33,606 bases of DNA from Pseudovibrio exalbescens DSM 16456 (GCF_000422785.1 NZ_AUGS01000022.1:1-33606), one strand, 5' to 3'; positions 7,913 to 17,137 are shown, counted from the stretch's first letter. The notes: a model not told the origin generated them from the letters alone. Numbers and translations: made by a program.

Positions 7913-8824
7913 TCAGAACAGTGGAGGTTCTTCCGCCAGATTTTGTTGCCTGCGGGCTGCAGTGAGTGTGTTTGCCATCAACATGGCGATAGTCATCGGG
8001 CCGACCCCACCTGGTACTGGAGTTATGGCCTTTGCGACCGTTTTGGCGGTGTCAAAATCCACGTCGCCAACAAGCCTTGTCTTGCCTTCCCCTTTTTCCG
8101 GAGCCGGGATGCGATTGATGCCAACGTCAATGATGATTGCGCCTTCCTTGATCCAATCACCGGTGATCATTTGAGGCCGGCCAACTGCCGCGATCAGCAG
8201 ATCTGCTCCCTTGACGACCTCTTGCAGGTCGCGGGTGCGCGAGTGGGAAATCGTGACCGTGCAGTTTTCTTGTAACAGCAGTTGGGCCACAGGTTTTCCA
8301 ACAATGTTGGACCTGCCAACGATTACAGCATTCAAACCGGCAAGATCACCCCCGGCTGCGCGTTTTGCGAGCAAAACGGCCCCTGCGGGGGTGCATGGTA
8401 CAAGGGCCTTTTCCGTTTGGCCCGCGCCCAGAAGCCCGACATTCACCGGGTGAAAACCGTCGACATCTTTTTCCGGCTTGATCAACTGTAATACCTTGCC
8501 TTCATCAATGTGAGCCGGCAGTGGAAGTTGCACCAAAATTCCGTGAATTTCGGGATCGTTGTTCAACTGGGTGACCAAAGACAGGATGTCGATTTCCGCT
8601 GCGTCGGCGGGCAGGTTATGCTGGACGGAATGAAATCCGCACTTTTCTGCCATACGTCCCTTGTTGCGAACGTAGACCTGACTGGCTGGATCTTCACCCA
8701 CCAATACGACTGCAAGACCGGGCTTGACACCGGTCTCTTCTACCAAGCGTGTCGCACGGGCGCTGATTTCATCCGTAACAGAGGCTGCAGTTGCTTTGCC
8801 GTCGATGATGGTTGCCTCGCTCAT
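7913..8824 (-). CDS. folD: Methylenetetrahydrofolate dehydrogenase/cyclohydrolase FolD
   Basis: The 303-residue cytoplasmic enzyme interconverts 5,10-methylene-THF, 5,10-methenyl-THF and 10-formyl-THF, using NADP. The N-terminal catalytic block is [20 protein letters not shown], with Tyr51 and Lys55 matching the essential Tyr and Lys of the family. QLPLPAHID and [12 protein letters not shown] follow, then the Rossmann block [18 protein letters not shown] and the C-terminal signature [15 protein letters not shown]. Length is normal. It lies 8 bases downstream of purU, so both are read from one leftward message: PurU uses 10-formyl-THF, which FolD makes or removes. Confidence 0.97.
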   Translation of the reverse strand: MSEATIIDGKATAASVTDEISARATRLVEETGVKPGLAVVLVGEDPASQVYVRNKGRMAEKCGFHSVQHNLPADAAEIDILSLVTQLNNDPEIHGILVQLPLPAHIDEGKVLQLIKPEKDVDGFHPVNVGLLGAGQTEKALVPCTPAGAVLLAKRAAGGDLAGLNAVIVGRSNIVGKPVAQLLLQENCTVTISHSRTRDLQEVVKGADLLIAAVGRPQMITGDWIKEGAIIIDVGINRIPAPEKGEGKTRLVGDVDFDTAKTVAKAITPVPGGVGPMTIAMLMANTLTAARRQQNLAEEPPLF

Positions 8825-8832
8825 GGAGCCTC

Positions 8833-9690
8833 CTATTTGAAAATGACTGTGCGATCGCCGTTCAGCAGGATGCGGTGCTCCAGATGGTAACGAACAGCGC
8901 GGGCAAGAACCTGACTCTCCGTATCCCGTCCCTGTGCAATGAGCTCATCTACCGAGTGATGGTGTTCCACTCGGCTTACATCCTGCTCGATGATGGGGCC
9001 TTCATCCAAGTCGGCTGTTACATAGTGAGCCGTGGCGCCGACCATTTTTACGCCGCGTTCGTGCGCCCGATGATAGGGGCGCGCACCAATAAAGCTGGGC
9101 AGGAAGGAATGGTGAATGTTGATGACCTTGCCCGCCAGTTTTTGGGAGAGGTCGTCCGATAGGATTTGCATGTAGCGGGCCAGGACAACCAGATCCACCC
9201 TTTCCCGCTCTACCAGTTTCAGGATCTCGGCTTCCTGCTCGCTTTTGGTGTCCTTCGATACGGGGAGATAATGAAACGGGATTTTTTCGTGCTCCACCCG
9301 TGAACGCCAAGTTTCATGGTTCGAGGCCACGCCAACCAATTCCATGCGAAGTTGGCCGGTGAAGTTGCGATAGAGCAGATCGTTCAGGCAATGACCCATT
9401 TTCGAAACCATGATGAGAACACGCGGTTTCCGGGAAAGGTCGTGTACCTCCCATTTGAAATCATAGGCCGTGGCGACGGGGCTGAAGCCTTCAACAAATT
9501 GCTCCCGCGTCATACCTTCGGGGGCGCTGAATGACACACGCATGAAGAAGCGTCTAGTTTCCGGGTCACCATATTGTGCGCTCTCGCAAATGTTGCAGCC
9601 TTGGGAAGTGATGCAGTTGGCAACGGCCGCGACGATCCCCTTGCGATCTCCGCAGGAGAGGGTCAACACAAAGTTGGCTTGGCTGTTCAT
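8833..9690 (-). CDS. purU: Formyltetrahydrofolate deformylase PurU
   Basis: The 285-residue enzyme hydrolyses 10-formyl-THF to THF and formate. An N-terminal ACT domain (about 1-80, starting [19 protein letters not shown]) is followed by a formyltransferase-like domain (about 87-285). The latter shows [20 protein letters not shown] and [19 protein letters not shown], holding the Asn/His and Asp of the formyl-transfer active site. The start is uncertain: ATG at 9690 gives the usual short N-terminus, while GTG at 9699 adds three residues and has AAGGA close upstream. In proteobacteria this gene often helps drain one-carbon units from methylated-amine or glycine-betaine catabolism, but no such gene is in the window. 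Confidence 0.95.
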   Translation of the reverse strand: MNSQANFVLTLSCGDRKGIVAAVANCITSQGCNICESAQYGDPETRRFFMRVSFSAPEGMTREQFVEGFSPVATAYDFKWEVHDLSRKPRVLIMVSKMGHCLNDLLYRNFTGQLRMELVGVASNHETWRSRVEHEKIPFHYLPVSKDTKSEQEAEILKLVERERVDLVVLARYMQILSDDLSQKLAGKVINIHHSFLPSFIGARPYHRAHERGVKMVGATAHYVTADLDEGPIIEQDVSRVEHHHSVDELIAQGRDTESQVLARAVRYHLEHRILLNGDRTVIFK

Positions 9691-9957
9691 GGTCAGCACG
9701 TGGTCCTTGATGATTATCTGAATTTTGGCGGGAGCATAGGCACAGTGCAGTGCGAAAGAAAGGTGAAATCATCGATATAATCCAGAAAATGAAGAAGAGC
9801 TCGGTGTTTTCCGCAGTGGTGTGCTCACGCGAGCGTCGCTTACCTATCGTCATTACATCCATGGGTGTTTCTTCCCAGCACGATGCGAGGAGTTGTTGCT
9901 GCCAGTTCGCGTTTTTATCCTTGAACTGTTTTCGGTGATGGAGTTCGGGACCCCTTC

Positions 9958-11082
9958 ATGAAAATCTGCATGATTGTTGAGGCCTTGGAAGGGGACGAGA
10001 TGGCACGTGTCGCGCTCGACTTGAGTGGCGGCCTTGCCAGTCGTGGTCATGTGGTGCAACTCATCGGCCTGACCGGCGCTCAACTTGAACAGCATCTGGT
10101 TCCGGATGGTGTTGAGGCTCTGTGTTTCCAACGTGGTAAAGTTTCTGTTGCATTGGCTGATCTCGTGCGGTTGTTTGAAAATGACCGTCCGGATGTTGTC
10201 ATTGCACATGGGCAGCGAGCCAATACCTGTGCGATTACGGCGGCCAAGTTGCGTAGCAGGCCGCCTTTGCCTATTGTTGCCGTAGAGCACAGAATGTTCT
10301 CCGTGGATGCCAGTCTTGACGAAGATGCGAGGCGTGAAATCGCATTACTTGCGGTGCCGTACAGCTATCGTGATGCGGATGTGATTATCTGTGTCATGGA
10401 GAGCATTGCCTCCGTAATCGGATTGTGTGATTGGCTCGATGACGAGTTTCTTCGCGTGATCTACAACCCGCTTGTGTCGTTTGATGTGTTTGAGGCTTCA
10501 GAGCGCGCTATTGAAGAGCCGTGGTTTGAGCCCAAGGGACGCGTTGTCATTGTCAGTTCCGGCCCGCTGTCCAAGGGAAGCGGGCATGAGGATCTCTTGC
10601 AGGCTCTTGCCGTCAGTCGCTACAAGCTGGACCTTTTGGGTATTGTGATCGGTGAAGGGGAGGTGCGCGATGCATTGGAGCAGATGGCATCAAGTCTTGC
10701 TCTTGAGGATGTAGTTGTTTTGCCCGGTAACGTGAGTGGGATTGAACGGTTTTTGCGCGCTGCGGATGTTTATGTGCAACCCCACGCAGGTGATGCATTT
10801 GATCGTCAGGTTGCCGTTGCCATGGCTTTGGGAACACCTATGGCAGTGGTCGGCGGATCGGCTGGCGCGCATGAAATACTCGAGGATGTGGAGGCGGCAG
10901 TCCTGTGTGCCGAAGGAAGTGCTGAAGAGTTGTCGAGAGCGCTTGTGTCACTGTCCAAGTGCCGTAAGCCTGTAGATGCGCTGACGGAAAAGGCCCGGTT
11001 GTTTTCAGCTGAGCGTGTCTTTGATGCCTATGAAGGGGTGCTGAAAAAGGTGAGCATGCCGCCGGAGACCAATGGTTCCTGA
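9958..11082 (+). CDS. GT4-like glycosyltransferase with a degenerate EX7E motif
   Basis: The 374-residue protein has the GT-B two-domain layout of glycosyltransferase family 4. An N-terminal Rossmann domain begins KICMIVEALEGDEMARVALD and includes the loop VIAHGQRANT. The C-terminal domain includes GRVVIVSSGPLSKGSGHEDLL (acceptor/donor-fold strand), VVLPGNVSGIERFLRAADVY and an end helix region SAEELSRALVSLSKC. In the donor-site motif, normally EGFGxxxxEAMA, the protein reads DAFDRQVAVAMA (Asp279 to Ala290), so the first Glu is Asp and the second is Val287. Activity or donor choice may therefore be unusual. No carbohydrate genes flank it, so the acceptor is unknown. The ribosome binding site is weak (CGGGACC). 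Confidence 0.75.
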   Translation: MKICMIVEALEGDEMARVALDLSGGLASRGHVVQLIGLTGAQLEQHLVPDGVEALCFQRGKVSVALADLVRLFENDRPDVVIAHGQRANTCAITAAKLRSRPPLPIVAVEHRMFSVDASLDEDARREIALLAVPYSYRDADVIICVMESIASVIGLCDWLDDEFLRVIYNPLVSFDVFEASERAIEEPWFEPKGRVVIVSSGPLSKGSGHEDLLQALAVSRYKLDLLGIVIGEGEVRDALEQMASSLALEDVVVLPGNVSGIERFLRAADVYVQPHAGDAFDRQVAVAMALGTPMAVVGGSAGAHEILEDVEAAVLCAEGSAEELSRALVSLSKCRKPVDALTEKARLFSAERVFDAYEGVLKKVSMPPETNGS

Positions 11083-11119
11083 GCAGACAAGATATTGATT
11101 GTTATTGTTTATTGAAAAA

Positions 11120-11196
11120 TGGTCGGAGTGAGAGGATTCGAACCTCCGACCCCCTCGTCCCGAACGAGGTGCGCTACCAGGCTGCGCTACACTCCG
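11120..11196 (-). tRNA. tRNA-Pro (anticodon CGG)
   Basis: On the minus strand the gene begins CGGAGTG and ends CACTCCG-A-CCA, giving a full 7-bp acceptor stem with an encoded CCA. The anticodon stem-loop is CCTCG-TTCGGGA-CGAGG, which reads anticodon CGG (proline, codon CCG). The T-loop GGTTCGAATCC is canonical. The gene is 77 bases including CCA. It lies 37 bases past the glycosyltransferase stop in the opposite orientation. Confidence 0.97.
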
Positions 11197-11436
11197 ACAC
11201 AACTTCATATTTTATGAAGGGACGCTTGTCCGTCAAGGACCGGCGCCGAATATGTGAGCTATCTAACAACGGTCACCATTTTCGGCAAGTGGGGATTTCA
11301 CGGTTGTGGAAGACTAAACTGCATTTTGAAGTGTCCGTAGTTCTGCTGTGGACCATTTGTGTTTTTCTCACAGAGAATGATTTGGGGGAGGTTGCCTAAT
11401 CACATGGAGATGGCTATACAGAGCGCCACACAGCAA

Positions 11437-11511
11437 TGGGGTGTGGCCAAGTGGTAAGGCAGCGGTTTTTGGTACCGTGTACCGTAGGTTCGAATCCTAC
11501 CACCCCAGCCA
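11437..11511 (+). tRNA. tRNA-Gln (anticodon TTG)
   Basis: The gene begins TGGGGTG and ends CACCCCA-G-CCA, with a perfect acceptor stem and encoded CCA. The anticodon stem-loop GCGGT-TTTTGGT-ACCGT reads anticodon TTG (glutamine, codon CAA). The D-arm GGCCAAGTGGTAAGGC and T-arm GTAGGTTCGAATCCTAC are canonical. Total length is 75 bases. Confidence 0.97.
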
Positions 11512-11581
11512 TTTTCTTCCTAAAATGAATGAAGTAATCAGGCAGTCAAAGTTCGCTTTGAGGCTGGTTTACTCGCGTGCG

Positions 11582-11634
11582 GAAGCCCACACCACTTCTG
11601 TGGCATGGGCCATATGCATTCGTGGTGGCTTTCG
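11582..11634. terminator. Imperfect inverted repeat between tRNA-Gln and the hydratase/dehydrogenase gene
   Basis: GAAGCCCACACCAC (11582-11595) faces GTGGTGGCTTTC (11622-11633) as an imperfect long stem with small bulges, and TTTTC follows on the plus strand. It may end the tRNA-Gln transcript and also the leftward paaN-liv operon. The stem is imperfect and the T-run short, so the call is weak. Confidence 0.35.
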
Positions 11635-11637
11635 TTT

Positions 11638-13695
11638 TCAGTTCAGATCGGCAAACGTGCCACCGGTTTTCGCGAGGCTCTTGATCAAAGGCGCAGGCTC
11701 GGTTGCTTGATCAGCACCGAGAGCATCAAGAAGAGTTGATGCGCCGATGGTATCTGCATAGTGCATCAGGCCGCCGCGCCAGCGCGGAAAGCCATAGCCA
11801 TGGATTTCGACCATATCTATCTCGAGTGGTCTGGTTGCGATCCCTTCGTCAAGAATGAAGCAAGCCTCATTGATCATCGGAAACAGGATGGCCCGCTGAA
11901 TACTGTTGTCATCATGTGCTTTGTGAGCCACATGATGCTGACTTGCCTCTTCACGAATGAGTTTGAGCACTTCGTCATCTTCGAGTGGTGTGCGGCTGTT
12001 GTCTTCGTAGCGATACCAGCCGGCATTGCACTTTTGACCGAAGCGTTTTTTTTCGCACAAGCGGTCAGAAACAGGAGCAAAGACGTTGATACCCTTTTCC
12101 CGCGCCGCGTGTCTCTGGGCAGCTGCGATGTCGAGACCCGCAAGATCCTGCATTTCGAAGGGGCCCATGGGCATGCCGAAACGGCGCATGGCGCTATCTA
12201 CCTGTGCAGGGGTTCCACCTTCCAAAAGAAGGCGCTCCGCGTTCTGACGATATACTTTCAGAATGCGATTGCCGATGAAGCCGTCGCATACGCCGGACCG
12301 AATGCCAACCTTGCGCAGTTTTCTGGCCAACTCAAAGCCCGTTGCAAGCACATCCGGTGCTGTGGCGTCCGCTTCGACAATTTCCAATAGCTTCATGATG
12401 TGCGCGGGGCTGAAAAAGTGCAGGCCGATGACATCTGTCGGGCGCTGGGTAGCGCGGGCGATGGCATTGACATCAAGGTAAGAGGTGTTGGTAGCCAGAA
12501 TTGCTCCCGGTTTCAGGACTTGGTCAAGGCGCTTAAATACCTCCTGCTTGACCGGCATGCTTTCGAACACAGCTTCAATGGCAAGATCTACGTTTGCCAA
12601 GTCTTCGTAGGTCGTCGTCTGGCCAAGTGTTTCTATCAGCTCGCGTTGTCTGTCGGGTGTGAGCAAGCCACGTTTGACGCTAGCCTCAAGTATGGAGGCA
12701 ACGCGTGAAGCGCCTGCTTTCAGGCTGTCCTCGTCACGCTCAACCAAGGTCACGCGTATTCCGGCCAGAAGAAGGGCTGTGGCAATGCCTGCGCCCATGG
12801 TGCCGCCACCAATGACACCTGCTGCGTCCAAGGGGCGTGATTGAACATCCTTCAGACTGTCCAGCCGTCCAACAGCCCGCTCGGCGAAGAAAGCATGGCG
12901 TAGGGCGCTGGCCTGATCGGACTGGCGTAACTCCAGGAAGCAAGAGCGCTCTTTGGCATAGGCGTCCTCAAATGCCAGAGTTACAGCGTTTTTGACCGCT
13001 TCCAATGCGTACAGAGGTGAAATCTGGCCTCGGGCCTTGCGTTCCAATCGGCTTTTTGCATGTGACCAGAAGTCGGGCTCTGTAGGCGCGTCTTTGATGG
13101 ATCGGTCACGCGTTGATACCAAAGGCTGCGACGTACGGGTTTGGGCGAAAGCGATCGCTGCGTTCTCGAGTTCATCGTCAACAATCTGATCAACCAAGCC
13201 CAGGGAAGCTGCCTCTTTTGCGCTAATCGGTTTGCCGCTTGTGATCATTTCGACCGCCTGCGGTACAGGAATGAGCCGCGGCAAGCGCACAGTACCCCCG
13301 GCGCCGGGGATGAGACCCAGTGTCACTTCCGGTAGTCCCATTCGAGCAGAAGAAAGGGCAATGCGATAATGACACCCGAGCGCGACCTCCAAACCGCCGC
13401 CCAGTGCATTGCCATGCAGTGCTGCGACCCAGGGCTTGGAGCAGGCTTCGATTGCATCGATCACATCGGGCAGATGCGGTTCTCGTGCGGGTTGGTTGAA
13501 CTCTCGCACATCTGCACCGGCAATGAAGGTGCGACCGGCACACACAAGAACCGCAGCTGCGATTTCGGGTGTAGCGTTGACGGTTTCTACCGCCCGTAAT
13601 AGGCCTGTTCGAACTGCGTGCGAGAGAGCGTTGACAGGCGGGTGGTCAATCTGCACGACAGCGATAGACTCGTGCATTTTTATAGATACTGGCAT
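11638..13695 (-). CDS. Fused enoyl-CoA hydratase / 3-hydroxyacyl-CoA dehydrogenase (FadJ-like; PaaF-PaaH role inferred)
   Basis: The 685-residue bifunctional beta-oxidation enzyme has an N-terminal crotonase domain (about 1-190). Both catalytic glutamates are present: Glu103 in GNALGGGLEVALG and Glu123 in RMGLPEVTLGLIPG. A linker leads to the NAD-binding domain at about 290 (AGVIGGGTMGAGIA), followed by the dehydrogenase motif LHFFSPAHIMKLLEIV and a C-terminal helical domain with GYGFPRWRGGLMHYAD. The ATG at 13695 has AAAGGA four bases upstream, whereas ATGs at 13713 and 13767 lack support. It is the last gene of the leftward paaN-liv unit. No separate paaF or paaH exists in the window, so I infer that this protein performs both steps in phenylacetate breakdown. 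General fatty-acid oxidation is the alternative. Confidence 0.88.
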   Translation of the reverse strand: MPVSIKMHESIAVVQIDHPPVNALSHAVRTGLLRAVETVNATPEIAAAVLVCAGRTFIAGADVREFNQPAREPHLPDVIDAIEACSKPWVAALHGNALGGGLEVALGCHYRIALSSARMGLPEVTLGLIPGAGGTVRLPRLIPVPQAVEMITSGKPISAKEAASLGLVDQIVDDELENAAIAFAQTRTSQPLVSTRDRSIKDAPTEPDFWSHAKSRLERKARGQISPLYALEAVKNAVTLAFEDAYAKERSCFLELRQSDQASALRHAFFAERAVGRLDSLKDVQSRPLDAAGVIGGGTMGAGIATALLLAGIRVTLVERDEDSLKAGASRVASILEASVKRGLLTPDRQRELIETLGQTTTYEDLANVDLAIEAVFESMPVKQEVFKRLDQVLKPGAILATNTSYLDVNAIARATQRPTDVIGLHFFSPAHIMKLLEIVEADATAPDVLATGFELARKLRKVGIRSGVCDGFIGNRILKVYRQNAERLLLEGGTPAQVDSAMRRFGMPMGPFEMQDLAGLDIAAAQRHAAREKGINVFAPVSDRLCEKKRFGQKCNAGWYRYEDNSRTPLEDDEVLKLIREEASQHHVAHKAHDDNSIQRAILFPMINEACFILDEGIATRPLEIDMVEIHGYGFPRWRGGLMHYADTIGASTLLDALGADQATEPAPLIKSLAKTGGTFADLN

Positions 13696-13717
13696 GACGT
13701 CCTTTGTTGTCATCAGG

Positions 13718-14419
13718 TTAGACACCAAGATAAGCTTCGCGAACGCGATCATCCGCCAAAAGGTCATTGGCCGGGGCCGCCATGAGGATCTGGCCGGTTT
13801 CCATTACATAGCCGCGATCTGCGATGGACAAAGCCGCGAAGGCGTTTTGCTCAACGACAAATACTGTTACATCCAGCTCTTTGAGACTTTTTACGGTTTC
13901 CAGGATCTGATCAACCAGAATGGGAGCCAGCCCAAGACTGGGTTCGTCGAGCAGCAAGCACATTGGGCGACCCATCAGTGCACGCGCTATCGCCAGCATT
14001 TGCTGCTGGCCACCAGACAGGCCGCCGGCGGGCAGGTTGCGTTTCTCTCGCAGGATTGGGAACAGAGCAAAGGCTTCCTGCAGATCTTTGTCAACTCTGG
14101 CATCACGGTATTGGTAAGCACCTAAGCGCAGGTTCTCTTCCACTGACAGGTTGGTGAAGATCTGTCGGCCCTCAGGGGCCTGCACCAATCCTTGTTTGAC
14201 ACGGGCATAGGACGGCGCAGTGGTGATGTTGTCACCACGAAAGTGGATGGTTCCCTCTGTAACGGGTTGAATGCCGGACAAGCAGCGTAGCAGTGTAGTT
14301 TTGCCGGCGCCATTTGCTCCGACCAGTGTGACGATCTCGCCGGAGTGCACTTCAAGATCAATCCCATGAAGTACTTCGATCCGGCCATATCGGGTGCGCA
14401 GGCCATTAACCGAGAGCAT
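13718..14419 (-). CDS. livF: Branched-chain-type ABC transporter ATPase LivF
   Basis: This 233-residue cytoplasmic ATPase is one of the two nucleotide-binding subunits of a hydrophobic amino acid transporter (HAAT) family importer. The Walker A motif is GANGAGKTT (residues 34-42), the ABC signature is GGLSGGQQQMLAIARAL and Walker B is LLLDEPSLGLAP, the form typical of LivF. The ATG at 14419 has a perfectly placed GGAGG six bases upstream. A longer start at 14518 would read deep into livG. The start overlaps the end of livG by 14 bases, implying translational coupling. A 22-base gap leads to the fused hydratase/dehydrogenase. Confidence 0.93.
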   Translation of the reverse strand: MLSVNGLRTRYGRIEVLHGIDLEVHSGEIVTLVGANGAGKTTLLRCLSGIQPVTEGTIHFRGDNITTAPSYARVKQGLVQAPEGRQIFTNLSVEENLRLGAYQYRDARVDKDLQEAFALFPILREKRNLPAGGLSGGQQQMLAIARALMGRPMCLLLDEPSLGLAPILVDQILETVKSLKELDVTVFVVEQNAFAALSIADRGYVMETGQILMAAPANDLLADDRVREAYLGV

Positions 14420-15194
14420 CTGCGGCCTCCTTTCCTCCATGGCTGCCAAGGTACGCTTCGACGACTTTCGGGTCTCGGCTGATTTCTGCAGGTGTTCCCT
14501 CAGCAAGCTTCTCGCCATAGTTCAGAGCAATGACATGGTTGGAAATTTTCATGACCAGTTTCATGTCGTGCTCGACGAGTAGGATGGCGACGCCCTCCTG
14601 CGCAATTTCGGCGATCAGAGCATCAATTTCCTCGGTTTCTACTGCGTTACATCCGGCCGCCGGTTCATCCAGCAACAGAATGCGCGGGTTGCAAGCCAGA
14701 GCGCGGGCAATATCGATGCGTTTCAAGGCTCCATAGGAAAGCGAACTGGCCTCCATATGGGCCGCTTTTTCCAAGTGAACGCGCTTGAGCAAGGTCATGG
14801 CGCGTTCTTGTGTTTCGCGATTGCGCCGACTGCTGGAGGGAAGGCGAAGCAAGTCCACCCATACCGGGCTGCGCTCGGACATGTGGCAGCCCACCATGAC
14901 GTTCTCGAGGGCGGTCATCTGTTCAAAGCTTTGCAAGTTCTGAAAGGTGCGTGACAATCCCCGCTCCGCTAACTTGTGCGGCTCCAGGGAAGTGACATCA
15001 TCGCCGTCCAGTGTGACAGTGCCACGATCCGGCTTGTAGATCCCGGATATCATGTTGAACAGGGTCGTCTTGCCTGCACCGTTCGGGCCAATGATGGATA
15101 CGATTTCTCCCGGCTGGACATCAAAATCGAGTGCATTCACCGCGGTAATACCGCCGAAATCGATACCCAGTCCGCGTACGCCAAGAAGACTCAT
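14406..15194 (-). CDS. livG: Branched-chain-type ABC transporter ATPase LivG
   Basis: This 262-residue ATPase subunit of the same importer has Walker A GPNGAGKTT (36-44), an ABC signature in the variant form SLSYGALKRIDIARAL, and Walker B ILLLDEPAAGCN, whose AAG(C/L)N form is typical of LivG. The C-terminal tail ISRDPKVVEAYLGSHG is the usual LivG ending. It starts inside the ATGA overlap with livM (15191-15194) and overlaps livF at its other end, so livM-livG-livF are tightly coupled. Confidence 0.93.
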   Translation of the reverse strand: MSLLGVRGLGIDFGGITAVNALDFDVQPGEIVSIIGPNGAGKTTLFNMISGIYKPDRGTVTLDGDDVTSLEPHKLAERGLSRTFQNLQSFEQMTALENVMVGCHMSERSPVWVDLLRLPSSSRRNRETQERAMTLLKRVHLEKAAHMEASSLSYGALKRIDIARALACNPRILLLDEPAAGCNAVETEEIDALIAEIAQEGVAILLVEHDMKLVMKISNHVIALNYGEKLAEGTPAEISRDPKVVEAYLGSHGGKEAADALG

Positions 15195-16159
15195 GCAATG
15201 GCCCTCCGCGTCAGTGTTTTGCGCAGGGTCGGCAACAGGCCATCCCGCATGAATATCATGACCAACATCATGATGAGGCCCAGCATTACATGCTCATACT
15301 CGTGGAACACTGTGAGAGCTTGAGGCAGAGCGGTAAGAAGTGTCGCCCCAGCGATGCCGCCCAACACGGAACCCGCACCACCCAGGACAGTCATGGTGAC
15401 CAACTCTACCGAGTGCAGGAAGCTCGCTATATCCGGAGTGATGAACCGGTTGAACAAAGCCAGCATGGAGCCTGCGATGGAGGCATATACGGCAGAGATT
15501 ACAAATGCGACCAGTTTATAGCGCGCCACATCGGCTCCAACGGTCTTGGCTGCTATCTCCGAGTCATGAACGGAACGCAACACGCGCCCTGTAGGGCTGT
15601 TGTAAAGGTTCAGCGCAATCCATGCACCGAGCAGCACCATCACGCCAGCGAACCAATACCAGACTACAGAGGTTTTCAGGTTGACGTCAAAGAGACCTTC
15701 CAGCCCCTTTGTAAGGCCAAGTGACGCGACCATCATGCCGTCTGGCCCACCAGTAAATTGAGCCTCGTTGTTCAGCACCATCGAGATCAACATGCCCAAC
15801 CCCAGTGTGGCAACGGCCAGATAGTGTCCCTTGAGGCGTAATATGGGACGGCCGACAAACCAGGCGAGCAAACCCGAGATTACGGCGCCCAGGATCAGGC
15901 TCAAGAATGGCGGCAAACCAAGATGGGTTGGAGCCAAGGCACAGGCGTAAGCGCCAATGCCGGAAAAGCCTGCATGCCCCAAGCTGATTTGGCCAGCATA
16001 TCCGATGAGAATGACAAGCCCGATCACTGCGATGGAGTTGATGAAAATCAGCGTTCCAATGCGATAATAAAATGACGATGGAAACAGCATGGGCGCAATC
16101 AGGATGAGAATGCTCAGTATGAGGAGTGCGCGCACACGGGGTGGAATTCGGGTCAGCAT
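15191..16159 (-). CDS. livM: Branched-chain-type ABC transporter permease LivM
   Basis: The 322-residue inner-membrane permease has many hydrophobic segments, beginning ALLILSILILIAPMLFP. It contains the family signature VILIGYAGQISLGHAGFSG and the LivM coupling-region text SPTGRVLRSVHDSEIAAKTV, followed by GGAGSVLGGIAGATLLTALP near the C-terminus. It forms the membrane channel with LivH. It overlaps livG by four bases (ATGA) and lies 2 bases after livH. Confidence 0.94.
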   Translation of the reverse strand: MLTRIPPRVRALLILSILILIAPMLFPSSFYYRIGTLIFINSIAVIGLVILIGYAGQISLGHAGFSGIGAYACALAPTHLGLPPFLSLILGAVISGLLAWFVGRPILRLKGHYLAVATLGLGMLISMVLNNEAQFTGGPDGMMVASLGLTKGLEGLFDVNLKTSVVWYWFAGVMVLLGAWIALNLYNSPTGRVLRSVHDSEIAAKTVGADVARYKLVAFVISAVYASIAGSMLALFNRFITPDIASFLHSVELVTMTVLGGAGSVLGGIAGATLLTALPQALTVFHEYEHVMLGLIMMLVMIFMRDGLLPTLRKTLTRRAIA

Positions 16160-16161
16160 GG

Positions 16162-17034
16162 TCAGACGCGCTCCATCGATTTTTGCCCGAACAGGCCCTG
16201 CGGCATGACGAACAGGGTGAGCAGAATGACTATGAAGGCTGCTGCATCCTTGTAGTCAGAAGACAGGTAACCAGCGGTGGTTGCCTCTATCAGGCCAATC
16301 AACAGGCCCCCGACCAGCGCGCCAAAGGGGTTGCCCATGCCGCCCAGCATTGCGGCGGCAAATCCCTTGAGGGCGAGCATGACACCAATGTCATAACTGG
16401 TGAGGGTGATTGGTGTGACCAACACGCCAGCTGTCGCTCCGACTGCAGCGGACAGCGCGAAACTCAGCGCCATGATGAAGTTCGTGTTGATACCAACCAA
16501 ACGAGCGGCGAGGCGATTGTTGGCTGTTGCCAGCACGGCCTTTCCCATCAGGGTGCGGGTAAAGAAGGCATACAGACCGATGAAAACCGCTGCTGCACCG
16601 AACAGTACCCAAATGCTCTGCGGCAGCAACGTTGCGCCAGCTATATTGAAGGGCGTGTCGCCAGAAAATGCTGGAAATCGGTGAATTTGCTTGTCAAACA
16701 CAATTTGTGCCAGGCCGCGCAGGAAAATTGACGCTCCAATGGTGATGATGATGAGGTTGACCACCGATGCACCACGGGCGGGTTCAATAGCCAGCTTGTT
16801 TAGCAAGATGCCGATTGTTGCCGTAAGAAGGATTGCCAGTGCCGCTGCTCCCCAGATCGGCACACCGGCGTCGAATATGAAGACTGTTGCCATACCGCCG
16901 AGCATCACGAACTCACCTTGAGCGAAGTTCACGACGGACGATGCGTTGTAGATAATCGTAAACCCGAGGGCGACCAGCGCATAAACAGCGCCAACCGTGA
17001 GCCCTGAGAACACGAATTGCAGAAACTCGGACAT
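16162..17034 (-). CDS. livH: Branched-chain-type ABC transporter permease LivH
   Basis: The 290-residue inner-membrane permease starts with the typical LivH pattern FVFSGLTVGAVYALVALGF, followed by IIYNASSVVNFAQGEFVMLG. The later block FAAAMLGGMGNPFGALVGG is the conserved cytoplasmic coupling loop. Eight or so membrane segments are visible. It is separated from livK by 103 bases holding a strong hairpin, and is followed 2 bases later by livM. Confidence 0.94.
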   Translation of the reverse strand: MSEFLQFVFSGLTVGAVYALVALGFTIIYNASSVVNFAQGEFVMLGGMATVFIFDAGVPIWGAAALAILLTATIGILLNKLAIEPARGASVVNLIIITIGASIFLRGLAQIVFDKQIHRFPAFSGDTPFNIAGATLLPQSIWVLFGAAAVFIGLYAFFTRTLMGKAVLATANNRLAARLVGINTNFIMALSFALSAAVGATAGVLVTPITLTSYDIGVMLALKGFAAAMLGGMGNPFGALVGGLLIGLIEATTAGYLSSDYKDAAAFIVILLTLFVMPQGLFGQKSMERV

Positions 17035-17093
17035 TGCGCCCAGACCTTTTCATTTGTCATGCTGTGCAGGATGCGGACCTGCCTTGCCTTTGA

Positions 17094-17118
17094 GGGCGAG
17101 AGACGATGCCTCTCGCCC
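17094..17118 (-). promoter_or_regulatory. Intercistronic hairpin between livK and livH
   Basis: A perfect 9-bp stem, GGGCGAGAG (17094-17102) with CTCTCGCCC (17110-17118), encloses a 7-base loop and has no T-run on either strand. It lies 20 bases after the livK stop. Structures like this in binding-protein operons often protect the upstream message from 3' decay, so that the binding protein is made in excess of the permeases. That role is inferred by analogy. Confidence 0.55.
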
Positions 17119-17137
17119 AGCATCCGTGTGCGGACGG

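Noticed and set aside
11112-11399. A 95-codon plus-strand frame over tRNA-Pro
   Set aside because: Its first part is the complement of the tRNA gene, and such frames are a known annotation artefact.
11120-11511. tRNA pair as an integration site for a mobile element
   Set aside because: No integrase, direct repeat of a tRNA end or foreign-looking block lies next to either tRNA.
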